Positions 63,501 to 64,000 of a DNA stretch of 64,000 bases are shown here, piece by piece. How positions within the stretch are numbered: position 1 is the first letter of the stretch; each line of letters opens with the position of its first letter. Under the pieces are notes generated by a model. The model did no database searches. It saw only the letters and a list, made by a program, of their open reading frames with translations, and was not told the DNA's origin. The translations under genes were made by a program, and so were the position numbers. The DNA is taken from assembly GCA_013396915.1 (NCBI GenBank), contig VWZL01000529.1, forward strand, positions 573,163-637,162, in the 5' to 3' direction. This DNA is from Stercorarius parasiticus (Eukaryota; Chordata; Aves; Charadriiformes; Stercorariidae).

Positions 63501-64000
63501 ATATCACAATTGGGTGGACAAAGCCACTGTTTGATGGAGGTGCTCCAGTAACAGGATACGTAGTTGAATACAAGAAAACTGATGAAACTGACTGGACAAC
63601 TGCTGTTCAGAACTTAAGAGGCACAGAATACACCATAACTGGATTAGCGTCAGGCTCTGAGTATGTCTTTAGAGTGAAATCCATTAACAAAATTGGTGTC
63701 AGTGAACCAAGTGATGTCTCAGAACCTCAGGTGGCAAAAGAAAGAGAAGAAGAACCTGCCTTTGATATTGACAGTGAAATGCGGAAGACTTTAATTGTAA
63801 AGGCTGGTGGATCATTCACAATGACTGTTCCTTTCAGAGGCAAACCAGTCCCAAATGTAACATGGAACAAACCAGACACTGATCTCCGTACCCGAGCAAA
63901 CATTGATACTTCAGATAATTGCACATCTCTTACTATTGAAAAAGCAACAAGAAATGATTCTGGAAAATACACGTTAACGTTGCAAAACATCCTGAATACA
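376..64000 (+). CDS. TTN: Titin (TTN), internal part, 87 exons joined across introns
   Basis: Titin is the giant elastic ruler protein of the striated-muscle sarcomere. This span holds 87 exons (listed separately) encoding about 14,077 residues: 10 distal I-band Ig domains, 13 transition domains, six 7-domain D-zone super-repeats and seven complete 11-domain C-zone super-repeats plus the start of an eighth. Recognition rests on the order of domains, the Fn3 signature (PPGPP entry, WxPPxxDGGSxITxY, EYxFRVxAxNxxG) and the Ig signature (Trp in strand C, DxGxYxxxxxN before the end), and on close agreement with vertebrate titin throughout. The reading frame was checked at every exon junction and at every domain start in the last exon. 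The gene starts left and ends right of the window. The Z-disc, most of the I-band, the PEVK region and the M-band kinase are not here. Confidence 0.98.
519..2517 (+). other. Intron w1-w2 (1,999 bp)
   Basis: Longest intron in the window. A/T-rich, no coding potential beyond chance. It holds a perfect 12-bp tandem (1192-1215) and a 9-bp tandem near 1116-1133; no transposon or RNA gene recognised. Confidence 0.85.
1192..1215 (+). repeat. Perfect 12-bp direct tandem repeat
   Basis: The unit ctttttcacgta occurs twice head to tail (1192-1203 and 1204-1215) inside the first intron. It looks like a small slippage duplication. Confidence 0.8.
2518..2641 (+). CDS. TTN: TTN exon w2: second half of Ig 1
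   Basis: Starts in phase 0 after ttataag and ends in phase 1 before gtaagt. It encodes [13 protein letters not shown] and then [12 protein letters not shown], a strand-F variant without the usual Tyr and Cys. Short and without an ATG, it is found only by homology and by frame joining. Confidence 0.93.
2642..3501 (+). other. Intron w2-w3 (860 bp)
   Basis: A/T-rich intron with several oligo-A runs. I see no repeat element, exon or RNA gene in it. Confidence 0.85.
3502..3768 (+). CDS. TTN: TTN exon w3: I-band Ig 2
   Basis: Complete one-domain exon, 89 codons, phase 1 at both ends. Starts with [17 protein letters not shown]. Core residues are Cys and Trp in [16 protein letters not shown] and the strand-F motif [10 protein letters not shown], so the canonical Ig disulfide pair is present. 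Confidence 0.96.
3916..4013 (+). CDS. TTN: TTN exon w4: first third of I-band Ig 3
   Basis: Encodes [18 protein letters not shown] and [11 protein letters not shown], stopping just before strand C. Ends in phase 0 at AAG before a weak donor, gtcaat. The rest of the domain is in w5. Confidence 0.93.
4167..4335 (+). CDS. TTN: TTN exon w5: rest of I-band Ig 3
   Basis: Starts in phase 0 after ctaaaacag with [17 protein letters not shown], carrying the strand-C Trp, and continues to [12 protein letters not shown] with the strand-F Cys. Ends in phase 1 before gtaaac. Confidence 0.95.
4428..4694 (+). CDS. TTN: TTN exon w6: I-band Ig 4
   Basis: One-domain exon of 89 codons. [15 protein letters not shown] opens it; the core is [18 protein letters not shown] and the F strand is [12 protein letters not shown]. 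Both disulfide cysteines are present. Confidence 0.96.
4829..5095 (+). CDS. TTN: TTN exon w7: I-band Ig 5
   Basis: One-domain exon, 89 codons, opening [15 protein letters not shown]. Core [18 protein letters not shown]. The F strand reads [12 protein letters not shown], with Val in place of the usual Cys, so no canonical disulfide can form. Confidence 0.96.
5187..5465 (+). CDS. TTN: TTN exon w8: I-band Ig 6
   Basis: One-domain exon, 93 codons (four longer than its neighbours). Core [19 protein letters not shown] strand [14 protein letters not shown], with Ile-Ser where the Cys is normally found. Opens [14 protein letters not shown]. Confidence 0.96.
5573..5981 (+). CDS. TTN: TTN exon w9: I-band Ig 7 and first half of Ig 8
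   Basis: A 409-bp exon with one and a half domains. Ig 7 has [18 protein letters not shown] and [12 protein letters not shown]. Ig 8 begins at about 5839 ([15 protein letters not shown]) and reaches [18 protein letters not shown]. The exon ends in phase 2 inside a Lys codon before gtatgt, so the intron that should separate Ig 7 and Ig 8 is absent while one lies inside Ig 8. Confidence 0.95.
6085..6209 (+). CDS. TTN: TTN exon w10: second half of Ig 8
   Basis: Completes the split Lys codon, then [17 protein letters not shown] and [12 protein letters not shown] with the F-strand Cys. The acceptor cataaag has a weak pyrimidine tract but the frame and homology fix it. Ends in phase 1. Confidence 0.94.
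6305..6571 (+). CDS. TTN: TTN exon w11: I-band Ig 9
   Basis: One-domain exon of 89 codons, opening [18 protein letters not shown]. Core [18 protein letters not shown], with Ala for the strand-B Cys; F strand [12 protein letters not shown]. The domain therefore lacks both disulfide cysteines. Confidence 0.96.
6572..7193 (+). other. Intron w11-w12 (622 bp)
   Basis: A/T-rich; a T/A run lies just before the acceptor region (about 7143-7157). Nothing else recognised. Confidence 0.85.
7194..7463 (+). CDS. TTN: TTN exon w12: I-band Ig 10, last before the first Fn3
   Basis: One-domain exon, 90 codons. Opens [17 protein letters not shown]; strand [14 protein letters not shown] strand [14 protein letters not shown]. 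It is the last of the ten tandem Ig domains; the next exon begins the Fn3-containing part of titin, so this marks the I-band side of the I/A boundary. Confidence 0.96.
7567..7869 (+). CDS. TTN: TTN exon w13: first Fn3 domain of titin
   Basis: First fibronectin type III domain in the reading direction, 101 codons. Entry [13 protein letters not shown], strand B/C loop [15 protein letters not shown], exit [14 protein letters not shown]. In vertebrate titin Fn3 domains are confined to the A-band part, so this exon marks the I/A junction. Confidence 0.96.
7988..8290 (+). CDS. TTN: TTN exon w14: transition Fn3
   Basis: 101 codons: [46 protein letters not shown]. Phase 1 at both ends. Confidence 0.96.
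8291..8648 (+). other. Intron w14-w15 (358 bp)
   Basis: No repeat or extra exon seen; open frames in it are short and lack homology. Confidence 0.85.
8649..8836 (+). CDS. TTN: TTN exon w15: first part of a transition Fn3
   Basis: Encodes [15 protein letters not shown] and [15 protein letters not shown] up to LVPALTFK, then stops in phase 0 before gtaaga. The intron lies immediately before the VTGL turn of the Fn3 fold. Confidence 0.95.
8925..9039 (+). CDS. TTN: TTN exon w16: rest of the Fn3 begun in w15
   Basis: Starts in phase 0 with [20 protein letters not shown] and ends in phase 1 at DDTF. Only 115 bp; found by joining frames across the intron. Confidence 0.94.
9040..9583 (+). other. 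Intron w16-w17 (544 bp)
   Basis: Contains an A-rich stretch near 9310-9340; no transposon or coding signal recognised. Confidence 0.85.
9584..9868 (+). CDS. TTN: TTN exon w17: transition Ig
   Basis: 95 codons. Opens [16 protein letters not shown]; strand [16 protein letters not shown] strand [15 protein letters not shown]. It interrupts the first run of three Fn3 domains. Confidence 0.96.
10159..10310 (+). CDS. TTN: TTN exon w18: first half of a transition Fn3
   Basis: [15 protein letters not shown] and [15 protein letters not shown], ending in phase 0 after SRKTWNK before gtaagt. The intron cuts the loop after strand C'. Confidence 0.95.
10448..10595 (+). CDS. TTN: TTN exon w19: second half of the Fn3 begun in w18
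   Basis: [18 protein letters not shown] and [14 protein letters not shown], phase 0 start and phase 1 end (split Thr codon with w20). Confidence 0.94.
10729..10906 (+). CDS. TTN: TTN exon w20: first part of a transition Fn3
   Basis: [18 protein letters not shown] and [15 protein letters not shown] to EPVVETK; ends in phase 2 inside the Lys codon before gtaagt. Confidence 0.95.
11006..11127 (+). CDS. TTN: TTN exon w21: rest of the Fn3 begun in w20
   Basis: Completes Lys, then [20 protein letters not shown] and ends in phase 1 at DTK. The acceptor gacaaacag follows a T-rich tract. Confidence 0.94.
11226..11513 (+). CDS. TTN: TTN exon w22: transition Ig
   Basis: 96 codons. [20 protein letters not shown], strand [13 protein letters not shown] strand [14 protein letters not shown]. 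Donor gtgtgc is off consensus. Confidence 0.96.
11608..11904 (+). CDS. TTN: TTN exon w23: Fn3, first of a run of six
   Basis: 99 codons: [44 protein letters not shown]. Six Fn3 domains follow without an Ig (w23-w30), the longest Fn3 run in the window. Confidence 0.96.
12012..12198 (+). CDS. TTN: TTN exon w24: first part of an Fn3
   Basis: [18 protein letters not shown] and [15 protein letters not shown] to VKDTTFK; ends in phase 2 before gtaaga. The following intron holds an antisense CR1 fragment. Confidence 0.95.
12199..13131 (+). other. Intron w24-w25 (933 bp) with CR1
   Basis: Carries the minus-strand CR1 fragment (about 12409-12735). The remainder is A/T-rich with nothing else recognised. 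Confidence 0.85.
12409..12735 (-). mobile_element. CR1 LINE 3' fragment, antisense to TTN
   Basis: On the plus strand it begins gaatcatagaattg followed by ggttggaaaggacc, the reverse complement of the typical CR1 3' end (short ATTCTATGA-type repeats after GGTCC-TTCCAACC). It continues through the well-known aaccTGATCT/ttccagggatgg and cacctctctgggcaaccc sections to the ctcgtctggac and ctttcctgtgctga sections. It is 5'-truncated as most CR1 copies are, and non-coding. Supports a bird-like genome. The borders are estimates. Confidence 0.9.
13132..13247 (+). CDS. TTN: TTN exon w25: rest of the Fn3 begun in w24
   Basis: Completes the Lys codon, then [20 protein letters not shown] and KDPI; phase 1 end before gtacaa, an off-consensus donor. 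Confidence 0.94.
13337..13636 (+). CDS. TTN: TTN exon w26: Fn3
   Basis: 100 codons: [44 protein letters not shown]. Ends in phase 1 inside a Tyr codon (T with AT of w27). Confidence 0.96.
13878..14177 (+). CDS. TTN: TTN exon w27: Fn3
   Basis: 100 codons: [44 protein letters not shown]. Strongly conserved with other vertebrate titins. Confidence 0.96.
14266..14371 (+). CDS. TTN: TTN exon w28: first third of an Fn3
   Basis: [17 protein letters not shown] and [14 protein letters not shown]; ends in phase 2 inside the Arg just before the strand-C Tyr. Only 106 bp. Confidence 0.94.
14372..15475 (+). other. Intron w28-w29 (1,104 bp)
   Basis: Contains a 34-bp tandem duplication at 15101-15168. 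Otherwise A/T-rich, with no transposon or RNA gene recognised. Confidence 0.85.
15101..15168 (+). repeat. 34-bp tandem duplication (two copies)
   Basis: Copy 1 is 15101-15134 and copy 2 is 15135-15168; both begin gactgaccact and contain gattcaaactagcaaagat. They differ at two positions (both A/G), so the duplication is recent but not brand new. Intronic, no evident function. Confidence 0.9.
15476..15672 (+). CDS. TTN: TTN exon w29: rest of the Fn3 begun in w28
   Basis: [42 protein letters not shown]. Phase 2 start, phase 1 end (split Ser codon). Confidence 0.95.
15777..16082 (+). CDS. TTN: TTN exon w30: last Fn3 of the transition region
   Basis: 102 codons: [44 protein letters not shown]. 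Ends inside a Cys codon (T with GT of w31). Last Fn3 before the regular D-zone register begins. Confidence 0.96.
16180..16458 (+). CDS. TTN: TTN exon w31: Ig, D-zone 1 position 1
   Basis: 93 codons: [46 protein letters not shown]. No strand-B Cys. Confidence 0.96.
16459..16898 (+). other. Intron w31-w32 (440 bp)
   Basis: The donor-side frame stays open for about 75 codons by chance (to 16688), without homology. No repeat seen. Confidence 0.8.
16899..17198 (+). CDS. TTN: TTN exon w32: Fn3, D-zone 1 position 2
   Basis: 100 codons: [46 protein letters not shown]. Ends inside a Gln codon. Confidence 0.96.
17300..17602 (+). CDS. TTN: TTN exon w33: Fn3, D-zone 1 position 3
   Basis: 101 codons: [44 protein letters not shown]. 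Confidence 0.96.
17700..18074 (+). CDS. TTN: TTN exon w34: Ig with a charged insertion, D-zone 1 position 4
   Basis: 125 codons, about 30 more than a normal titin Ig exon. After strand C ([15 protein letters not shown]) comes a basic stretch ([13 protein letters not shown]) followed directly by an acidic one (EAEEEEPF), then the fold resumes with [13 protein letters not shown] and [14 protein letters not shown]. An insertion of similar kind exists in other vertebrate titins, so it is a kept surface loop and not an error. Its partner is unknown to me. Confidence 0.95.
18172..18474 (+). CDS. TTN: TTN exon w35: Fn3, D-zone 1 position 5
   Basis: 101 codons: [44 protein letters not shown]. The linker codon at its end joins with w36 to give Ser instead of the Gly or Asp common elsewhere. 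Confidence 0.96.
18475..18942 (+). other. Intron w35-w36 (468 bp)
   Basis: A/T-rich, nothing recognised. Confidence 0.85.
18943..19242 (+). CDS. TTN: TTN exon w36: Fn3, D-zone 1 position 6
   Basis: 100 codons: [29 protein letters not shown]. The B/C loop is [14 protein letters not shown], one residue shorter than the usual DGGS form. Confidence 0.96.
19331..19627 (+). CDS. TTN: TTN exon w37: Fn3, D-zone 1 position 7
   Basis: 99 codons: [44 protein letters not shown]. The ATG at its start is a split codon, not an initiation site. Confidence 0.96.
19727..20011 (+). CDS. TTN: TTN exon w38: Ig, D-zone 2 position 1
   Basis: 95 codons: [47 protein letters not shown]. Confidence 0.96.
20103..20396 (+). 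CDS. TTN: TTN exon w39: Fn3, D-zone 2 position 2
   Basis: 98 codons: [31 protein letters not shown] (Phe in place of the usual Tyr), [14 protein letters not shown]. Confidence 0.96.
20397..20793 (+). other. Intron w39-w40 (397 bp)
   Basis: Ends in a long A/T and T-run tract (20738-20780) before a taatag acceptor. No other feature. Confidence 0.85.
20794..21093 (+). CDS. TTN: TTN exon w40: Fn3, D-zone 2 position 3
   Basis: 100 codons: [44 protein letters not shown]. Confidence 0.96.
21198..21506 (+). CDS. TTN: TTN exon w41: Ig, D-zone 2 position 4
   Basis: 103 codons: [47 protein letters not shown]. Confidence 0.96.
21598..21788 (+). CDS. TTN: TTN exon w42: first part of Fn3, D-zone 2 position 5
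   Basis: [30 protein letters not shown], up to SAVERRFG. Ends in phase 0 at GGG before gtaatt. The intron sits at the same place, before the V-x-x-L turn, as the one between w15 and w16. Confidence 0.95.
21789..22261 (+). other. Intron w42-w43 (473 bp)
   Basis: A/T-rich, nothing recognised. Confidence 0.85.
22262..22691 (+). CDS. TTN: TTN exon w43: end of one Fn3 plus a whole Fn3 (positions 5-6)
   Basis: 430 bp, phase 0 start and phase 1 end. It begins [20 protein letters not shown], finishes that domain, and at about 22373 runs without an intron into [30 protein letters not shown] and [14 protein letters not shown]. The intron expected between the domains is missing. Confidence 0.95.
22692..23184 (+). 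other. Intron w43-w44 (493 bp)
   Basis: Nothing recognised. The acceptor is the weak ...ttttacaag. Confidence 0.85.
23185..23493 (+). CDS. TTN: TTN exon w44: Fn3, D-zone 2 position 7
   Basis: 103 codons: [44 protein letters not shown]. Acceptor is aag. Confidence 0.95.
23494..23905 (+). other. Intron w44-w45 (412 bp)
   Basis: Nothing recognised beyond the splice sites. Confidence 0.85.
23906..24054 (+). CDS. TTN: TTN exon w45: first part of Ig, D-zone 3 position 1
   Basis: [32 protein letters not shown]; ends in phase 0 at AAG before gttaat, a weak donor. Confidence 0.93.
24146..24178 (+). CDS. TTN: TTN exon w46: 33-nt micro-exon inside an Ig
   Basis: Encodes eleven residues, [11 protein letters not shown], phase 0 at both ends. 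The acceptor tttacag and donor CAG-gtaaag are good. It supplies a loop between strands C and E of the Ig shared with w45 and w47. Skipping it would keep the frame. Confidence 0.92.
24278..24407 (+). CDS. TTN: TTN exon w47: last part of Ig, D-zone 3 position 1
   Basis: [19 protein letters not shown] and [14 protein letters not shown]; phase 0 start, phase 1 end. Confidence 0.94.
24509..24808 (+). CDS. TTN: TTN exon w48: Fn3, D-zone 3 position 2
   Basis: 100 codons: [48 protein letters not shown] replaces DGGS. Confidence 0.96.
24892..25209 (+). CDS. TTN: TTN exon w49: Fn3, D-zone 3 position 3
   Basis: 106 codons: [30 protein letters not shown], an expanded C' loop ([14 protein letters not shown]), and [14 protein letters not shown]. 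The acceptor ...gtgaag has a purine at -3 but a long T tract before it. Confidence 0.95.
25300..25596 (+). CDS. TTN: TTN exon w50: Ig, D-zone 3 position 4
   Basis: 99 codons: [32 protein letters not shown] (a long Lys/Pro loop after strand C), [14 protein letters not shown]. Donor gtagat is off consensus. Confidence 0.95.
25704..26003 (+). CDS. TTN: TTN exon w51: Fn3, D-zone 3 position 5
   Basis: 100 codons: [44 protein letters not shown]. Confidence 0.96.
26004..26706 (+). other. Intron w51-w52 (703 bp)
   Basis: Ends in a T5-C9 tract (C run 26696-26704) forming the acceptor of w52. No transposon recognised. Confidence 0.85.
26707..27021 (+). CDS. TTN: TTN exon w52: Fn3, D-zone 3 position 6
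   Basis: 105 codons: [44 protein letters not shown]. Confidence 0.96.
27118..27266 (+). CDS. TTN: TTN exon w53: first half of Fn3, D-zone 3 position 7
   Basis: [30 protein letters not shown], up to GKEEWER; ends in phase 0 before gtaggt. The cut matches the one between w18 and w19. Confidence 0.94.
27267..28169 (+). other. Intron w53-w54 (903 bp)
   Basis: A/T-rich, no element recognised. Confidence 0.85.
28170..28320 (+). CDS. TTN: TTN exon w54: second half of the Fn3 begun in w53
   Basis: [19 protein letters not shown] and [14 protein letters not shown]; phase 0 start, phase 1 end. Confidence 0.94.
28412..28693 (+). CDS. TTN: TTN exon w55: Ig, D-zone 4 position 1
   Basis: 94 codons: [47 protein letters not shown]. 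The acceptor follows a C-rich tract (caccccccacag). Confidence 0.96.
28784..29086 (+). CDS. TTN: TTN exon w56: Fn3, D-zone 4 position 2
   Basis: 101 codons: [45 protein letters not shown]. Confidence 0.96.
29152..29171 (+). repeat. Run of 20 T before the w57 acceptor
   Basis: An unbroken T20 that doubles as the polypyrimidine tract, eight bases before the exon. Such runs vary in length between individuals and are prone to sequencing error. Confidence 0.85.
29180..29482 (+). CDS. TTN: TTN exon w57: Fn3, D-zone 4 position 3
   Basis: 101 codons: [44 protein letters not shown]. The small intron before it stays open in frame by chance, which can mislead gene finders into fusing w56 and w57. Confidence 0.96.
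29600..29881 (+). CDS. TTN: TTN exon w58: Ig, D-zone 4 position 4
   Basis: 94 codons: [46 protein letters not shown] with an F-strand Cys. Confidence 0.96.
29882..30336 (+). other. Intron w58-w59 (455 bp)
   Basis: A/T-rich, nothing recognised. Confidence 0.85.
30337..30636 (+). CDS. TTN: TTN exon w59: Fn3, D-zone 4 position 5
   Basis: 100 codons: [44 protein letters not shown]. Confidence 0.96.
30722..31024 (+). CDS. TTN: TTN exon w60: Fn3, D-zone 4 position 6
   Basis: 101 codons: [31 protein letters not shown] loop [14 protein letters not shown] is one residue short of the standard form; the same position in D-zone 1 (w36) is also short. The intron before it is only 85 bp. Confidence 0.96.
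31143..31451 (+). CDS. TTN: TTN exon w61: Fn3, D-zone 4 position 7
   Basis: 103 codons: [30 protein letters not shown] (Asn replaces the second Gly), [14 protein letters not shown]. Confidence 0.96.
31536..31817 (+). CDS. TTN: TTN exon w62: Ig, D-zone 5 position 1
   Basis: 94 codons: [47 protein letters not shown]. Confidence 0.96.
31818..32281 (+). other. Intron w62-w63 (464 bp) with CR1
   Basis: About half is a plus-strand CR1 fragment (31942-32172) interrupted by one unknown base at 32089. Confidence 0.85.
31942..32172 (+). mobile_element. CR1 LINE fragment, sense orientation, internally discontinuous
   Basis: Starts with the CR1 body section containing gagtactgtgtccaggt and tgggctcccc, goes through aaagggctacaaagatgatt, then at an N (32089) jumps to the 3' section ggttggactagatga, ending in attctgtaattctgtga, the usual short 3' repeats. 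A stretch of the usual body appears to be missing at the N. Non-coding. Borders approximate. Confidence 0.88.
32282..32581 (+). CDS. TTN: TTN exon w63: Fn3, D-zone 5 position 2
   Basis: 100 codons: [44 protein letters not shown]. Confidence 0.96.
32729..33022 (+). CDS. TTN: TTN exon w64: Fn3, D-zone 5 position 3
   Basis: 98 codons: [44 protein letters not shown]. Acceptor tttaaaag is pyrimidine-poor at its end. Confidence 0.95.
33117..36083 (+). CDS. TTN: TTN exon w65: ten-domain exon across D-zone 5 and 6
   Basis: 2,967 bp, 989 codons, no intron, phase 1 at both ends. Domain starts: Ig 33117 ([14 protein letters not shown]), Fn3 33404, Fn3 33704, Fn3 34004, Ig 34310 ([14 protein letters not shown]), Fn3 34598, Fn3 34895, Ig 35195 ([13 protein letters not shown]), Fn3 35483, Fn3 35780 to the end. 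It runs from the fourth domain of super-repeat 5 to the sixth of super-repeat 6, so it ignores the super-repeat border. The reading frame opens with a split Val codon; the ATG at 33128-type positions are internal. The frame stays open past the donor (gtatca at 36084) for 13 further codons by chance. Confidence 0.97.
34310..36511 (+). repeat. TTN: TTN D-zone super-repeat 6 (rest of w65 and w66)
   Basis: Domains: Ig 34310, Fn3 34598, Fn3 34895, Ig 35195, Fn3 35483, Fn3 35780 and Fn3 in w66. Last 7-domain unit; the register changes to 11 domains right after it. Six D-zone units in total agrees with the published titin layout. Confidence 0.9.
36191..36511 (+). CDS. TTN: TTN exon w66: last D-zone Fn3
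   Basis: 107 codons, the longest one-domain Fn3 exon here. [30 protein letters not shown], an enlarged loop [30 protein letters not shown]. Confidence 0.96.
36625..36909 (+). CDS. TTN: TTN exon w67: Ig, C-zone 1 position 1
   Basis: 95 codons: [49 protein letters not shown]. The LDA-x-x-RK-x-V-x-VRAG start is shared by the first Ig of every C-zone unit. Confidence 0.96.
37105..37404 (+). CDS. TTN: TTN exon w68: Fn3, C-zone 1 position 2
   Basis: 100 codons: [44 protein letters not shown]. Confidence 0.96.
37405..37724 (+). other. Intron w68-w69 (320 bp)
   Basis: T runs at 37461-37470 and before the acceptor; nothing else. Confidence 0.85.
37725..38027 (+). CDS. TTN: TTN exon w69: Fn3, C-zone 1 position 3
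   Basis: 101 codons: [44 protein letters not shown]. The acceptor ccccaaaag has four purines after the C tract. Confidence 0.95.
38028..39124 (+). other. Intron w69-w70 (1,097 bp), purine-rich on the plus strand
   Basis: The middle (about 38270-38680) is strongly enriched in A and G. No transposon, RNA or coding unit recognised. Confidence 0.8.
39125..39400 (+). CDS. TTN: TTN exon w70: Ig, C-zone 1 position 4
   Basis: 92 codons: [44 protein letters not shown] (Asp-Phe replaces Gly-x before the Tyr). Confidence 0.96.
39515..39814 (+). CDS. TTN: TTN exon w71: Fn3, C-zone 1 position 5
   Basis: 100 codons: [45 protein letters not shown]. Confidence 0.96.
39905..40207 (+). CDS. TTN: TTN exon w72: Fn3, C-zone 1 position 6
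   Basis: 101 codons: [44 protein letters not shown]. The intron before it is 90 bp. Confidence 0.96.
40449..40748 (+). CDS. TTN: TTN exon w73: Fn3, C-zone 1 position 7
   Basis: 100 codons: [44 protein letters not shown] (the usual RVxAxN is altered). Confidence 0.96.
40852..41139 (+). CDS. TTN: TTN exon w74: Ig, C-zone 1 position 8
   Basis: 96 codons: [49 protein letters not shown]. Confidence 0.96.
41232..41528 (+). CDS. TTN: TTN exon w75: Fn3, C-zone 1 position 9
   Basis: 99 codons: [44 protein letters not shown]. Confidence 0.96.
41619..41921 (+). CDS. TTN: TTN exon w76: Fn3, C-zone 1 position 10
   Basis: 101 codons: [44 protein letters not shown]. Confidence 0.96.
42015..42320 (+). 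CDS. TTN: TTN exon w77: Fn3, C-zone 1 position 11
   Basis: 102 codons: [44 protein letters not shown]. Confidence 0.96.
42321..42944 (+). other. Intron w77-w78 (624 bp)
   Basis: Separates C-zone units 1 and 2. A/T-rich, no element recognised. Confidence 0.85.
42945..43232 (+). CDS. TTN: TTN exon w78: Ig, C-zone 2 position 1
   Basis: 96 codons: [48 protein letters not shown]. Expected to be a myosin-binding protein C site from its register. Confidence 0.96.
43341..43631 (+). CDS. TTN: TTN exon w79: Fn3, C-zone 2 position 2
   Basis: 97 codons: [44 protein letters not shown]. Confidence 0.96.
43726..44013 (+). CDS. TTN: TTN exon w80: Fn3, C-zone 2 position 3
   Basis: 96 codons: [44 protein letters not shown]. 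Intron before it is 94 bp. Confidence 0.96.
44188..44778 (+). CDS. TTN: TTN exon w81: Ig + Fn3 fused, C-zone 2 positions 4-5
   Basis: 591 bp. Ig: [42 protein letters not shown]. At about 44478 the Fn3 follows without an intron: [44 protein letters not shown]. Confidence 0.96.
44872..44976 (+). CDS. TTN: TTN exon w82: first third of Fn3, C-zone 2 position 6
   Basis: 105 bp: [15 protein letters not shown] and [14 protein letters not shown]. Ends in phase 1 inside the Gly before the strand-C Tyr, the only intradomain intron in phase 1. Donor gtacat is off consensus. Confidence 0.94.
44977..45459 (+). other. Intron w82-w83 (483 bp)
   Basis: Holds a chance open frame (45081-45410) without homology. 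A short TC run at 45019-45030. Nothing else. Confidence 0.85.
45460..45657 (+). CDS. TTN: TTN exon w83: rest of the Fn3 begun in w82
   Basis: [44 protein letters not shown]; phase 1 both ends. Confidence 0.95.
45742..46038 (+). CDS. TTN: TTN exon w84: Fn3, C-zone 2 position 7
   Basis: 99 codons: [44 protein letters not shown]. Confidence 0.96.
46164..46751 (+). CDS. TTN: TTN exon w85: Ig + Fn3 fused, C-zone 2 positions 8-9
   Basis: 588 bp. Ig: [47 protein letters not shown]. From about 46454 Fn3: [44 protein letters not shown]. Preceded by a TTTG-rich acceptor tract. Confidence 0.96.
46843..47145 (+). CDS. TTN: TTN exon w86: Fn3, C-zone 2 position 10, donor at an unknown base
   Basis: 101 codons expected: [48 protein letters not shown]. 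By analogy it should end in phase 1 one base after the Ala codon, exactly at N (47145). The bases after the N (gcagca) are not a GT donor, so the true donor is probably hidden in a collapsed gap at the N. The 3' end is therefore uncertain. Confidence 0.9.
47217..64000 (+). CDS. TTN: TTN exon w87: giant C-zone exon, open past the right edge
   Basis: Starts after tttcag in phase 1 and stays open for 16,784 bp to the window edge, 5,594 whole codons, with no intron and no stop seen; every domain start I located lies in the same frame. It holds the eleventh Fn3 of C-zone 2 (47217-47518), all of C-zone 3 to 7, and the first Ig of C-zone 8 up to its F strand. It matches the roughly 17.1 kb A-band exon of mammalian titin (human exon 326, from memory), so only about 0.3 kb should lie beyond. 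First codon is split: N (47145) plus AC, giving Tyr if T or Asp if G. Confidence 0.97.
47519..50767 (+). repeat. TTN: TTN C-zone super-repeat 3
   Basis: All inside w87. Domain starts: Ig 47519 ([16 protein letters not shown]), Fn3 47801, Fn3 48092, Ig 48383 ([16 protein letters not shown]), Fn3 48674, Fn3 48974, Fn3 49277, Ig 49574 ([15 protein letters not shown]), Fn3 49862, Fn3 50162, Fn3 50468. 1,083 codons. Confidence 0.93.
50768..54013 (+). repeat. TTN: TTN C-zone super-repeat 4
   Basis: Domain starts: Ig 50768 ([17 protein letters not shown], with a Cys pair replacing Gly), Fn3 51053, Fn3 51344, Ig 51638 ([16 protein letters not shown]), Fn3 51920, Fn3 52220, Fn3 52523, Ig 52820 ([16 protein letters not shown]), Fn3 53108, Fn3 53408, Fn3 53714. 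1,082 codons. Confidence 0.93.
54014..57259 (+). repeat. TTN: TTN C-zone super-repeat 5
   Basis: Domain starts: Ig 54014 ([17 protein letters not shown]), Fn3 54299, Fn3 54590, Ig 54884 ([16 protein letters not shown]), Fn3 55166, Fn3 55466, Fn3 55769, Ig 56066 ([16 protein letters not shown]), Fn3 56354, Fn3 56654, Fn3 56960. 1,082 codons. Confidence 0.93.
57260..60508 (+). repeat. TTN: TTN C-zone super-repeat 6
   Basis: Domain starts: Ig 57260 ([17 protein letters not shown]), Fn3 57545, Fn3 57836, Ig 58130 ([16 protein letters not shown]), Fn3 58412, Fn3 58712, Fn3 59015, Ig 59312 ([16 protein letters not shown]), Fn3 59603, Fn3 59903, Fn3 60206. 1,083 codons. Confidence 0.93.
60509..63748 (+). 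repeat. TTN: TTN C-zone super-repeat 7
   Basis: Domain starts: Ig 60509 ([17 protein letters not shown]), Fn3 60794, Fn3 61085, Ig 61379 ([16 protein letters not shown]), Fn3 61661, Fn3 61958, Fn3 62261, Ig 62558 ([16 protein letters not shown]), Fn3 62846, Fn3 63146, Fn3 63452. 1,080 codons. Confidence 0.93.
63749..64000 (+). repeat. TTN: TTN C-zone super-repeat 8, first Ig only (cut by window edge)
   Basis: Opens [20 protein letters not shown], strand [15 protein letters not shown] strand [13 protein letters not shown]. The last strand and the remaining ten domains lie right of the window. Confidence 0.93.

Noticed and set aside
47519..63748. 3.25 kb periodicity as a satellite, recent tandem duplication or assembly artefact
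   Set aside because: The units match in domain type and diverge clearly in sequence; this is the ancient C-zone super-repeat of titin.
1..64000. An unrelated new system (CRISPR, mobile operon, viral insert, RNA gene)
   Set aside because: Every coding stretch I could support belongs to titin; the introns show only two CR1 fragments and small tandem repeats.
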